Shown: one piece after another, positions 38,399 to 46,942 of the stretch
How the letters are laid out: the number at the start of each line of letters is the position of its first letter
Numbering within the stretch: the stretch's first letter is position 1
NCBI RefSeq assembly: GCF_014174215.1
Contig: NZ_JABEQL010000008.1
Location: 62,001-126,000 of the forward strand
Source of the DNA: Gluconacetobacter tumulicola
GTDB taxonomy: Bacteria > Pseudomonadota > Alphaproteobacteria > Acetobacterales > Acetobacteraceae
Direction of reading: 5' to 3'
DNA length: 64,000 nt
Notes under the pieces: generated by a model
What the model was told of the DNA's origin: nothing
Seen by the model: only the letters and a program-made list of their open reading frames with translations
Databases searched by the model: none
Made by a program: the position numbers and the translations under genes

Positions 38399-39007
38399 CT
38401 ATTTGGGTTCCGCCAGCAGGGGGCTGATGGCGGCACGCAATGCGGGTAGCACCTCTGCCGCGAACCATGGCGTGCGGCGTTCCCAGGCCCCGGTACGCCA
38501 CGAGGGATGCGGCAGCGGGAAATAGCGGGGAAGATAGGCGCGGAAATCGCGCACCCGGTCTTCCACCCGGCCGGGCCCCAGAACTGCCGCCTGGGCATAG
38601 GACCCGACCAGCAGGGTCAGAGTGATATCGGGTATGCAGGCCAGCAGCCGTGCCCGCCACAGCGGGGCGCATTCCGGCCGAGGGGGCCGGTCGCCGCCCT
38701 TGGGCAGGCGCCCCGGATAGCACAGGCCCATCGGCAGGATAGCGATGCGGCTGGAATCGTAGAAGGTCTCGCGATCCATGCCCAGCCAGCCCCGCAGCCG
38801 GTCGCCAGACGCGTCATTGAACGAGATCCCGGTTTCATGAACCCGCGTACCTGGAGCCTGGCTGGCGATCAGCAGGCGGGCGGTGGTCGAGGCATGGAGC
38901 ACGGGCCGTGGCCCCAGCGGCAGGCTGTCGGCACAGACCCGGCACGCCCGTATCTGCGCAACCAGGGAGGCCAGATCTTCTGCTGCTTCGTTGTTCTGCC
39001 CGGTCAT
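38399..39007 (-). CDS. Uracil-DNA glycosylase-like family protein
   Basis: The 202-residue protein has an N-terminal CRVCADSLPLGPRPVLHAS and then ARLLIASQAPGTRVHETGISF, the pattern of the uracil-DNA glycosylase-like superfamily. A late PLPHPSWRTGAWERRTPWF matches the family's HPS motif. Many members of this subgroup are of unproven activity. Its start overlaps the sirtuin stop by four bases (ATGA), so the two are co-translated. Confidence 0.82.
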   Translation of the reverse strand: MTGQNNEAAEDLASLVAQIRACRVCADSLPLGPRPVLHASTTARLLIASQAPGTRVHETGISFNDASGDRLRGWLGMDRETFYDSSRIAILPMGLCYPGRLPKGGDRPPRPECAPLWRARLLACIPDITLTLLVGSYAQAAVLGPGRVEDRVRDFRAYLPRYFPLPHPSWRTGAWERRTPWFAAEVLPALRAAISPLLAEPK

Positions 39008-39726
39008 GAGTTCAGGATTTCGGCCACCCATTGGGGGACCATCCGGGTCGCCGGCCCTACCAGTGTACGATCGAAGAGGGCAGGGATGACGGGGGCTTCC
39101 AAGTTGATGTCCAGCGTGTCGGCATGGTCGCGGACCTCGGCCACGAAGCCGGCTGCCGGATAGACGGTGCCGGATGTGCCGATGGTCACGAAGCGGTCGC
39201 AGGCGGACAGGGCCGCCTGGATACGCTCCATGTGCAGCGGAATTTCTCCGAACCAGACAACATCGGGCCGCAGGGCGGGGCGGCGGCAGGCCGGGCATGG
39301 GGTCTGGGGCAGGCAGCCGTCCAGCCATTCGGGCGTGGCGCCGCAGGACATGCAGCGGAGCCGCCGCAATTCGCCATGCATATGCACGACATTGCGGCTG
39401 CCCGCGCGTTCGTGCAGGTCGTCGATGTTCTGGGTGACGATCAGGATCTCGCCATCCCAGCGCCCGTCGCGTGCGGCCTGTTCCAGTTCCGCCAGCGCCC
39501 GATGGGCGGCGTTGGGTTCGACATGCGCCAGTTCCGCGCGTCGCCCGTTATAGAAGCGGCTGACCAGCATCGGGTCCCGCTGGAACCCTTCCGGGGTGCA
39601 GACATCGTTGATGTCATGCCGACTCCACAGGCCGTCGGTATCGCGAAACGTCTCCAAGCCGGATTCCCGGCTGATGCCGGCGCCGGTCAGGACGACGATG
39701 CGCTCTGCTGGACGAGCCTGGGTCAT
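39004..39726 (-). CDS. cobB: NAD-dependent protein deacylase (sirtuin, CobB type)
   Basis: Sirtuins remove acyl groups from lysine using NAD. The 240-residue protein has GAGISRESGLETFR, the TQNIDDLHERAG motif with HMHGEL carrying the catalytic histidine, and a zinc site of four cysteines (CMSCG and CPACRR). FYNGRRAEL contains the Tyr and Arg of SIRT5/CobB-type deacylases that accept succinyl and malonyl groups. It overlaps the UDG-like gene by four bases. The length is slightly shorter than E. coli CobB. Confidence 0.94.
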   Translation of the reverse strand: MTQARPAERIVVLTGAGISRESGLETFRDTDGLWSRHDINDVCTPEGFQRDPMLVSRFYNGRRAELAHVEPNAAHRALAELEQAARDGRWDGEILIVTQNIDDLHERAGSRNVVHMHGELRRLRCMSCGATPEWLDGCLPQTPCPACRRPALRPDVVWFGEIPLHMERIQAALSACDRFVTIGTSGTVYPAAGFVAEVRDHADTLDINLEAPVIPALFDRTLVGPATRMVPQWVAEILNS

Positions 39727-39761
39727 TCTTTTTCTATGCCCGATCGCAGCGCATAAGAAAA

Positions 39762-39786
39762 CCGCCGCGGGGAGGCCCCGCGGCGG
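39762..39786 (-). terminator. Terminator of adhA-adhB
   Basis: A perfect 11-bp stem (ccgccgcgggg with ccccgcggcgg) has a 3-base loop and lies 30 bases beyond the adhB stop. Read leftward it is followed by ttttctt. Confidence 0.85.
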
Positions 39787-39816
39787 CTGAAAGGAATGCT
39801 GGCTGGTCGGGCGCGA

Positions 39817-41226
39817 TTACTGCGCCTGATCCACCCCGGAGTGGGTCTGCGGGGCGAAGGTCCAGCCTGTGCCGTAAGGCTGCGGGTGCAGAAGCAGCCA
39901 ACTGCTGCTCGGCGCGCCGAAGCCTACGCCGGCGACCGCGGCACCGGTGTCACGCAGCTTGGCGACATCGGCCGCCGTCACGTTCGCCGGGGCGTGGTTG
40001 CCCCATCCGGTACGGATGAAGTTGACCACATCCGCGATCTGCTGGGCCGACAGGGTCTTGCCATAGCCCGGCATGGCCACGGCCGACGGTGCCCAGTTGG
40101 TCGGCGGCAGCACGCCGCCATGGACGACCACGTTGACCAGCGAGGTCGGGTTTTCCGTCACCACCACCGGGTTGCCGGCCAGCGGCGGGAACATGCGGGC
40201 CACTCCGCCGCCGTCATTGCGATGGCAGATGGCGCATTCACGCAGATAGACGTCCGCGCCCGGCGACGAGGTGGTCTTGCCTGCGTTCAGCATGTCCGCG
40301 GTGGACGCGTCGTACGTGTAGCTGCCCTGCGACGGCGGAACCGGCGGCAGGCTCTTCAGGTATTTCGCCATCGCGCGCAGATCGTCGTCGGTGAAATACT
40401 GGGTGCTCCAGCCCACCACGTCGGCCATGCCGCCGAACACGGCGGAATGGTCGATACGGCCCGTCTTCAGGAAATAGTACAGATCGTCCTCGGACCAGCT
40501 GCCGATGCCGACCACCGGGTCGTTCCGCAGGCTGGGGGCCACCCAGTTGTCGATCGGCGCGCCGCCGGCCAGGAAGGCCGCGCCGCCGCTGGCATCGAGC
40601 GCCTTTTCCTGCATCGCGAAGCCGCGCGGTGTATGGCAGGCGCCGCAATGGCCCGGACCGGTGACCAGATATTCACCGCGTGCCACCACCGGATCGGTGC
40701 CGGCAGCCGGCTTGAAATCGGCCGGTGCCGGGGCGAACAGGGTCCGCCAGATCGCCAGCGGCCAGCGCATGGACATGGGCCACGAAATCTCGTTGGCCTT
40801 GTTGGGCTGTGCCACCGGCTTTACGCCATGCATGAAATACGCATAGAGCGCGCGCATGTCGTCCTGCGTCATGCGCGCGAAGGCCGGATAGGGCATGGCC
40901 GGGTAGAGCGTCGAGCCGTCCTTGCGGATGCCGTGGCGGACCGCCTGGTCGAATTCCTCGAAACTATAGCCGCCGATACCGTTGGAATCGGGCGTGATGT
41001 TGGTCGAGTAGATCGTCCCGATCGGGCTCTTGATCTCAAGACCGCCGGCATAGGCCTGCCCGTGCAGTGCGGTATGGCAGGCCACGCAGTCACCCAGGCG
41101 GGCGACATACGCACCCTTGTCGATCAGCGCCTGATCCGGCGCCTGAGCCATTGCGGCCGTGGCAAGGAGGCTGAACGCCGCCGTGCCGATCGCAACCTTA
41201 AGCCTGTTGAGCATTCTGTTCACCAT
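39817..41226 (-). CDS. adhB: PQQ alcohol dehydrogenase cytochrome c subunit (subunit II)
   Basis: AdhB anchors the alcohol dehydrogenase complex and passes electrons from AdhA to ubiquinone. The 469-residue protein has a signal peptide (cleavage after AMA, near residue 27) and three heme c sites: CVACH at 47-51, CGACH near 195 and CAICH near 330. Its C-terminal region carries the amphipathic end common to these subunits. It lies 45 bases downstream of adhA in the same operon and ends at a strong terminator. Gluconate and other dehydrogenases have similar triheme subunits; the adhA neighbour decides the call. Confidence 0.95.
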   Translation of the reverse strand: MVNRMLNRLKVAIGTAAFSLLATAAMAQAPDQALIDKGAYVARLGDCVACHTALHGQAYAGGLEIKSPIGTIYSTNITPDSNGIGGYSFEEFDQAVRHGIRKDGSTLYPAMPYPAFARMTQDDMRALYAYFMHGVKPVAQPNKANEISWPMSMRWPLAIWRTLFAPAPADFKPAAGTDPVVARGEYLVTGPGHCGACHTPRGFAMQEKALDASGGAAFLAGGAPIDNWVAPSLRNDPVVGIGSWSEDDLYYFLKTGRIDHSAVFGGMADVVGWSTQYFTDDDLRAMAKYLKSLPPVPPSQGSYTYDASTADMLNAGKTTSSPGADVYLRECAICHRNDGGGVARMFPPLAGNPVVVTENPTSLVNVVVHGGVLPPTNWAPSAVAMPGYGKTLSAQQIADVVNFIRTGWGNHAPANVTAADVAKLRDTGAAVAGVGFGAPSSSWLLLHPQPYGTGWTFAPQTHSGVDQAQ

Positions 41227-41271
41227 GCGTCGTGTTGATGCGGAAAAAATGGAAGATCGAGGGGAAGGGGC

Positions 41272-43479
41272 TTATTGAGCGGGAATGCCTTCCGCGTTCT
41301 TCCGGGCATCAACCTCCCTCTGGTAGGTCTCGTTGGCGCGTTTCAGCAGGAACTGCCGGATGTCCTCGATTTCCTTGGGCGACATCGAGGAGTCGAAGCG
41401 GTCCATGCCGTAGGCCGTCAGCGCACCGCGGCCGACCACGTTGTAGAATGCATCCTGGTGACGGATCGCGCCGGACCAGCGCAGATCGGGCAGAACGCCG
41501 CCGGCTTCACCATTGTCGCCATGGCAGGCCGCGCAATAGGTCTGGAACTGGAAATAGCCGTTATCCGTCCGCTTCTCGTCGAATTCGGCGGGCGGCTTGA
41601 CCGGCAGGTAGCCCTTGTCGTTCTGCGGCGGCAGCTTGGCGTTGCCGTCCAGCGAGAAGGCGATGACGCGCGAATGGTTGACGGTCCAGCCGCTGGTGCG
41701 CGCGAGGCCGCCCAGGAAGAACGGATAGATGCCGCCCCAGCCCACTTCGACGGCGACATACTGCTTGCCGTTCGCCAGGTAGGTGACGGGCGGAGCGATG
41801 ATGCCGCTCTGTGCCGCGAAGCTGAACAGGTCGTTGCCATTGGTGGCGTCATAGGCGTGGAATTCGCCGTTCGCCAGGCCCTGGAACAGAAGGTCGCCGC
41901 CTGTGGCCACGATGCCGCCGTTCCACGGACCCTTATGATCGACGCGGAAGGCTTCCTGCTGCTTGATCGGGTCCCACGCCACGATCCAGCCCTTCAGGTC
42001 CTTGATGAAGGCGTCCTTGGCGTCCTGCTTGTCGAGAATGCCGACCTTGTTCATGTCCAGGCCGAGATTCCAGCTGTCGGGATGGGCCTTGAAGCCGCCG
42101 ACCTGGTTCGAATAGAGGAAGGGAACCTGCTGTGCGGGGATGTAGACCAGGCCGGTGCGGGGGCTGAAGGCCATCGCGGCGAAATTATGGCCGCCCAGGT
42201 CGCCCGGGATGCCGTACCAATCCTTGCCGGTCAGGGTCCACAGGGCTTCCGGATTATAGATCGGACGGCCGGTCTTCGGGTCCAGGCCGCTGGCCCAGTT
42301 CACGTAGACATAGTTCTTGCCCGACAGGAATTCGCCGGTCTTGGCGTCGAGAACGTAGAAAAAGCCGTTCTTGGGCGCGTGGACGATGACGTGACGCATC
42401 TGGCCATTGATCGGCAGATCCAGGGTCATGATCTGCTGGACCGACGTATAATCCCACTGGTCCATCGGCGTTTCCTGGAAATGCCAGACATATTCGCCGG
42501 TTTCAGGCTTGATCGCGACGATGCTGCCCAGGAAGAAATTGTCGCCCTTGCCCTCGGAGCGGAACTTGTAGTTCCACGGCGAGCCGTTACCCACGCCCAG
42601 ATAGACCAGATCGGTCACCGGGTCATAGACGATCGAATCCCATACGGTGCCGCCGCCGCCCTGCTTGGTCCATGCGCCGGTCGGGCTCCAGGTCTGGTAG
42701 GCCTTGTTCATCAGCACGCTGTCCGAGGCCGCGTTGTCCGGCTTGTTCTCGGGATTGGGCACGGTGAAGAAGCGCCAGTCGAGCTTGCCGGTCTCGGCAT
42801 CGAAGGCCGATACGAAGCCACGGGCCCCGAATTCCGCACCACCATTGCCGATGATGACGCGTCCCTTGGCGATGCGCGGCGCACCGTCGACCGTATAGGA
42901 GCGCTGGTGACCCAGTGCCGCGTCGGTCGGGATGGTGTTGACGCTCCAGACCAGCTTGCCGGTCTTGGCGTCCAGCGCGATCAGGCGGCCGTCGAAAGTG
43001 CCGAAATAGACCTTGCCGTTCCAGTACGCCGCACCGCGGTTGACGGTGTCGCAGCAGCCTTTGTCGGCGATGTTGCCGGGCACGCGCGGGTCATAGGCCC
43101 ACAGCAGCTTGCCCGTGGCCGCATCGAGGGCCTTCATCTTGCTCCAGTTCGTCGTCGCGTACATGACGCCGTCGACAACCAGCGGCGTGCCTTCCTGGCC
43201 GCGATTGGTGTCCAGATCGTAATACCAGGCCAGCTTCAGGTTGCCGACGTTGGAGCGGTTGATCTGGTCGAGCGGGCTGTAGCGCTGCTCGGAATAGGTA
43301 CGACCGTATGTCATCCAATCGCCCGGATGGTCATCGGCATGGATGATCGCCTCTCCGGTATCGCTTGAAGCTGGGTCAGCCGCAACGGCGGCGTAGCCGC
43401 ACAGAGTGACAGCGCATATCGTTCCGGCGGCAAGCGTTCCTCGCAGAGAACGCCCTTTCCGGAAAGCAGCTCGCATCAT
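41272..43479 (-). CDS. adhA: PQQ-dependent quinohemoprotein alcohol dehydrogenase, subunit I
   Basis: AdhA oxidises ethanol to acetaldehyde in the periplasm, the first step of vinegar formation. The 735-residue protein has a signal peptide, the eight-bladed PQQ propeller with the vicinal disulfide Cys pair (DKGCCDTVNRGAAYW), repeated W-motifs, and a C-terminal cytochrome domain with CAACH. The text is close to known acetic acid bacterial AdhA throughout (GEAIIHADDHPGDWMTYGRT). ATG 43479 (or 43476) has GAGG upstream; the frame extends further without homology. A small third subunit (AdhS) is not encoded nearby, as usual. Confidence 0.97.
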   Translation of the reverse strand: MMRAAFRKGRSLRGTLAAGTICAVTLCGYAAVAADPASSDTGEAIIHADDHPGDWMTYGRTYSEQRYSPLDQINRSNVGNLKLAWYYDLDTNRGQEGTPLVVDGVMYATTNWSKMKALDAATGKLLWAYDPRVPGNIADKGCCDTVNRGAAYWNGKVYFGTFDGRLIALDAKTGKLVWSVNTIPTDAALGHQRSYTVDGAPRIAKGRVIIGNGGAEFGARGFVSAFDAETGKLDWRFFTVPNPENKPDNAASDSVLMNKAYQTWSPTGAWTKQGGGGTVWDSIVYDPVTDLVYLGVGNGSPWNYKFRSEGKGDNFFLGSIVAIKPETGEYVWHFQETPMDQWDYTSVQQIMTLDLPINGQMRHVIVHAPKNGFFYVLDAKTGEFLSGKNYVYVNWASGLDPKTGRPIYNPEALWTLTGKDWYGIPGDLGGHNFAAMAFSPRTGLVYIPAQQVPFLYSNQVGGFKAHPDSWNLGLDMNKVGILDKQDAKDAFIKDLKGWIVAWDPIKQQEAFRVDHKGPWNGGIVATGGDLLFQGLANGEFHAYDATNGNDLFSFAAQSGIIAPPVTYLANGKQYVAVEVGWGGIYPFFLGGLARTSGWTVNHSRVIAFSLDGNAKLPPQNDKGYLPVKPPAEFDEKRTDNGYFQFQTYCAACHGDNGEAGGVLPDLRWSGAIRHQDAFYNVVGRGALTAYGMDRFDSSMSPKEIEDIRQFLLKRANETYQREVDARKNAEGIPAQ

Positions 43480-43839
43480 GTCCGATGTCCTCGTGACAAT
43501 AGAAAAACAACCTGACGGCCCCGGTCCCGGACCGGGAAAAATCAGGCCCGATGCGACCATACTGAGGCTGAAAATTCAGTCTTCTGACGATTTTGTGTTC
43601 TTCGGGGAAGGGGACTGATACATGAGGGGTCGATCGGCCATTGTGGGCCCTGTCATGCAACAGCATGATATGGCTCATTATATTGATTTTATGTCGTTTT
43701 TTATCACTCATATCAGGTATGCGTGATATATGTTCGGTCAGTGGGCGTAACATTAATATGCATTAATGTAATTAAATATATGCGCTGGGCGAATGGGTTA
43801 TGTTCATAGTTTTGTGAGGAGAGACGATTCGCACTTCCC
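43480..43839. other. Upstream region of adhA-adhB
   Basis: This AT-rich 360-base region lies before adhA and holds no gene. It contains an inverted repeat atatca-N8-tgatat at 43710-43729, nested with tatcac/gtgata (43702-43728), and a direct repeat of cattaat at 43751 and 43761. These may be operators for adhA. No clear -35/-10 pair was fixed. Confidence 0.5.
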
Positions 43840-44385
43840 TCATCCCGCCAGATCGTATTCGGCCAGATTCTCGTAAATCGGCTCGTCCGGACCCCGCAGG
43901 GACCGGAAGAGGGTCAGGTGCAGGGTGTCGACCGGCTGGAGGAGGGGGAGGGTGGACCATCGTGCCAGCCAGGGGGCCAGCATGTCCGGCGATGGGGTCG
44001 CGATCGTGCCGATCGTGACATGGGGCACAAAGCGCCTTCGTTCGACCGCCAGGCCGGCGGCGCGGCGCATGGCTGTATCCACCTTGCGATGCAGGTGCAG
44101 CAGTGTCGCGCTGCGCTCGATCCCGATCCACAGGGTCTGCTGGCCGCCATCCCGCTCGAAAATGCCTGGCGCGGTGGGCTGCAGGCGAACGGCGGGGGCG
44201 CGGATCGCCGACAGGGCCATGTCGATATCCTCCAGCCGGTCGCGGCCGGAGACCTCGCCGATGAAGCGGAGCGTGACATGATAGGTGGCGGGATCGACCC
44301 ACCGGACGCCGGCGAGGCTGCCACGCATGGCCGCGATCGCTTCGCGGAGCGGCGATCCGACGTCGAGGGCGATGAAGAGTCTCAC
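43840..44385 (-). CDS. thpR: RNA 2',3'-cyclic phosphodiesterase (2H family)
   Basis: ThpR/LigT opens 2',3'-cyclic phosphates on RNA ends. The 181-residue protein starts MRLFIALDVGSPLREAI and has the two H-x-T-like motifs of the 2H phosphoesterase family: YHVTLRFIGEV at about 35-45 and FVPHVTIGTI near 118. The length is normal. It is leftward, 360 bases upstream of adhA, and divergent from the Bax-inhibitor homologue. Confidence 0.92.
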   Translation of the reverse strand: MRLFIALDVGSPLREAIAAMRGSLAGVRWVDPATYHVTLRFIGEVSGRDRLEDIDMALSAIRAPAVRLQPTAPGIFERDGGQQTLWIGIERSATLLHLHRKVDTAMRRAAGLAVERRRFVPHVTIGTIATPSPDMLAPWLARWSTLPLLQPVDTLHLTLFRSLRGPDEPIYENLAEYDLAG

Positions 44386-44573
44386 TGTCGTGCCTCGTGC
44401 GGGAAGGTTTTCGCGATTCCGTCCTTTGCCTTATAATATACTGGTCGTCGTGGGAGCGGCTCTTTTGCAGAAAAGTCATCCGGAAGCGAGATGATTTTCC
44501 TTGAAATATCGCCCGCTCCTCCCACATCTCTGACATGTTACGTCCGGAATTGCCCGGACAAAGGAAGGATGTC

Positions 44574-45353
44574 ATGGCTTTCAGCCCGGATTTTCGAACA
44601 ATGTCCCGACCCGCTGGCACCGGGGTCGGCGCTGGAGTCATCGACCAGGGGCTGCGGGCCTATATGCTCCGGGTCTATAACTGGATGGCTTCGGGCCTGG
44701 TACTGACCGGGCTTGTGGCCTATCTGGTCGCCAATACCAGCCTGCGCGCCGCGTTCTTCGCCGCCGTGATGACGCCCAACGGGGTGGCCGTGCGGCCGAC
44801 CGGACTGGGCATGCTGGCGATGATCGCGCCGCTGGGCTTTGTGCTGATCATGTCGCTGGGGGTGAATCGCCTGTCGCGGCAGACGGTGCAGATGCTGTTC
44901 TGGGCGTTCTGTGCCGTGATGGGCGCCAGCCTGTCGAGCATTCTGCTGACCTTCACCGGGGTATCGGTGGTGCGCGTCTTCTTCGTCACGGCCGGCACGT
45001 TCTCGGCGATGTCGATCTGGGGATATGTCACGAAGACCGACCTGACGCGCTTCGGCTCGTTCCTGATCATGGGCCTGTTCGGGCTGGTGATCGCGGGGCT
45101 GGTGAACATGTTCCTGCACAGTTCGATGGTCTATATGCTGTACAGCATCGTCGGCGTGTTCATCTTTATCGGCCTGACCGCCTTCGACACCCAGCGGATC
45201 AAGATGACCTATCAGCAGGTTGCCTATTATGACGGGCCGGATGGTGCGGCCAAGCGCGCGGTCTATGATGCCCTGGCGCTGTATCTGAACTTCATCAACC
45301 TCTTCCAGTTCCTGCTGCAGTTCATGGGTGTGCGCAGCAACCAGGACAATTGA
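44574..45353 (+). CDS. Bax inhibitor-1/YccA family membrane protein
   Basis: The 259-residue protein has seven hydrophobic segments and the family strings AYMLRVYNWMASGLVLTGL, LTAFDTQRIKMTYQ and YLNFINLFQFLLQFMG. Bacterial members (YccA, YbhL) are linked to quality control by FtsH and to calcium leak; the role here is not known. ATG 44574 follows AAGGAAGG at good distance. A strong terminator follows. Confidence 0.92.
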   Translation: MAFSPDFRTMSRPAGTGVGAGVIDQGLRAYMLRVYNWMASGLVLTGLVAYLVANTSLRAAFFAAVMTPNGVAVRPTGLGMLAMIAPLGFVLIMSLGVNRLSRQTVQMLFWAFCAVMGASLSSILLTFTGVSVVRVFFVTAGTFSAMSIWGYVTKTDLTRFGSFLIMGLFGLVIAGLVNMFLHSSMVYMLYSIVGVFIFIGLTAFDTQRIKMTYQQVAYYDGPDGAAKRAVYDALALYLNFINLFQFLLQFMGVRSNQDN

Positions 45354-45395
45354 GGGCGCGCGAATCTGCCTTTTGATGTCTTGGCCAGAAATCAG

Positions 45396-45424
45396 GCCCC
45401 GCCTCACGGCGGGGCTTTTTTTTT
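45396..45424 (+). terminator. Terminator of the Bax-inhibitor-1 gene
   Basis: An 8-bp stem (gccccgcc with ggcggggc) has a tcac loop and is followed by nine T residues, about 40 bases after the stop. Confidence 0.92.
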
Positions 45425-46013
45425 ATCTCGTGGTCGAAGGTGGGAGAAAAACGGACCCGGCCCGCGAACGGCGTGGAAATTCGGCTAAAATAAGACTTAT
45501 TCTTCCACGGAAAGAGTGTGATGACGTGTATGTGATGTCAGGCACGCCAGATTACTATATTGAAATAAAACGATTTAATTTGGACACCTCGGCGTATTCG
45601 AAATAATCTGAAACATTATGTGAAGTCTTGCTTGTGAGGTCCATCCAGTCGGATAAGGCGGTAAGAGAACTATGAACGAAAGGATAGCTGCGCAGACAGG
45701 ACGCTCGAGGCACGCGGCGGCACATGAGGTGCCAGTTCGGCCCTGCGGATGGAAAAGAGGCTTGACCGTTCCGATCCTTGATCAAGATCAAGGCCAAGAA
45801 GCCGGCGGCTGATCATGACGGGATCGATCCGGCGAAGGCCTCCTATTCCGAGAGGGAGGTAGACGGCGGTTTGATATCAACGGATGTAACACACGGCGAG
45901 AGACCCGCACCGGGATTCGCGGCAGACGTGAGACATGGCCGTTGTTGCTTTGGGGGCCCGTGAACGAAGCGAGCATATGAGCAAGGGTGATGTCGAAACC
46001 AACGAGGCGTGAG
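45425..46013. other. Regulatory region upstream of the ubiquinol oxidase operon
   Basis: The region is 589 bases long, AT-rich in its first part, and without a gene. It contains the FNR-type box at 45778-45791. The oxidase promoter should lie in the right half, but no convincing -35/-10 pair was found. Small open frames here have no features of real genes. Confidence 0.6.
45778..45791 (+). promoter_or_regulatory. FNR/Anr-type binding site
   Basis: TTGATCAAGATCAA matches the consensus TTGAT-N4-ATCAA at all ten positions. It lies about 230 bases upstream of cyoA. Acetic acid bacteria encode FNR-type regulators, so oxygen-linked control of the oxidase is plausible. A chance match is possible. 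Confidence 0.65.
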
Positions 46014-46937
46014 ATGAAGAAAAAAATCTTGCCAAGATTATCGAGTTTATTGTGTTTGTCCTCAGCGTTCCTCTTGGCGGGATGTGACTGGGCACTGTTC
46101 GATCCGAAGGGCACCGTGGGTGTCCAGGAGAAGAGCCTGATCCTGACCTCGACCTACGCGATGCTGCTTGTGGTCGTGCCGGTCATCGTTCTGACGCTGC
46201 TGTTCGCGTGGCAGTATCGCCAGTCGAACACGAGTGCCGAATACCTGCCGAAATGGTCGCACTCGAACAAGATCGAAGTCGTGATCTGGGTGGTTCCGTC
46301 CCTGATCATTCTCTTCCTGGCAGTGCTGACCTACCAGACCTGTCATTCTCTGGACCCCTACCGTCCGCTCGAAGAAGAAGCCAATGTGAAGCCGATTCAC
46401 GTTGAGGTCGTCGCGCTGGACTGGAAGTGGCTGTTCATCTACCCCGACGAGGGGATTGCCACGGTCAACCAGGTGGCCTTTCCGGTGAATACGCCGGTCG
46501 ACTTCCGGATCACCTCTGACGCGGTGATGAACTCGTTCTTCATTCCGCAGCTTGGCTCGCAGATCTATGCTATGGCCGGCATGCAGACGCAGTTGCATCT
46601 GGTGGCCAATACCGCCGGCAACTATCTCGGCGAGTCCGCGAACTTCAGCGGCCGGGGCTTCTCCGACATGCGCTTCCGCGCGCTGGCGCTGAGCAACGAC
46701 GACTACGCCGCCTGGATCCAGAAGGTGAAGGCAGCGTCCGAGCAGCTCGACAATTCGAACTATCCCAAGCTGGCCGCGCCCAGCGAGGCGAATCCGGTCG
46801 AGTATTTCTCGCATGCCGAACCCGGCCTGTTCGACCAGATCGTGGCCAAGTACAACAATGGCATGGTCATGGATAAGAGCACGGGCAAGATGTTGCATGT
46901 GCAGTCCGCGATGTCCGACATGAATATGAAGGAATAG
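46014..46937 (+). CDS. cyoA: Ubiquinol oxidase subunit II
   Basis: Subunit II of a heme-copper quinol oxidase (cytochrome bo3 or a1/ba3 type; cya genes in Acetobacter aceti). The 307-residue protein has a lipoprotein signal with lipobox LLAGC (Cys 24), two membrane segments, and a cupredoxin domain ([20 protein letters not shown]). The CuA cysteines are absent, which marks a quinol rather than a cytochrome c oxidase. ATG 46014 is preceded by GAGG. First gene of cyoABCD, five bases before cyoB. Confidence 0.95.
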   Translation: MKKKILPRLSSLLCLSSAFLLAGCDWALFDPKGTVGVQEKSLILTSTYAMLLVVVPVIVLTLLFAWQYRQSNTSAEYLPKWSHSNKIEVVIWVVPSLIILFLAVLTYQTCHSLDPYRPLEEEANVKPIHVEVVALDWKWLFIYPDEGIATVNQVAFPVNTPVDFRITSDAVMNSFFIPQLGSQIYAMAGMQTQLHLVANTAGNYLGESANFSGRGFSDMRFRALALSNDDYAAWIQKVKAASEQLDNSNYPKLAAPSEANPVEYFSHAEPGLFDQIVAKYNNGMVMDKSTGKMLHVQSAMSDMNMKE

Positions 46938-46942
46938 GACCG

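Noticed and set aside
41275..43368. 697-codon open frame antisense to adhA
   Set aside because: Long antisense frames are common in GC-rich genes; adhA on the other strand is unmistakable.
45328..45606. 92-codon open frame across the Bax-inhibitor terminator
   Set aside because: It begins inside the preceding gene and reads through a strong terminator stem; no protein-like features.
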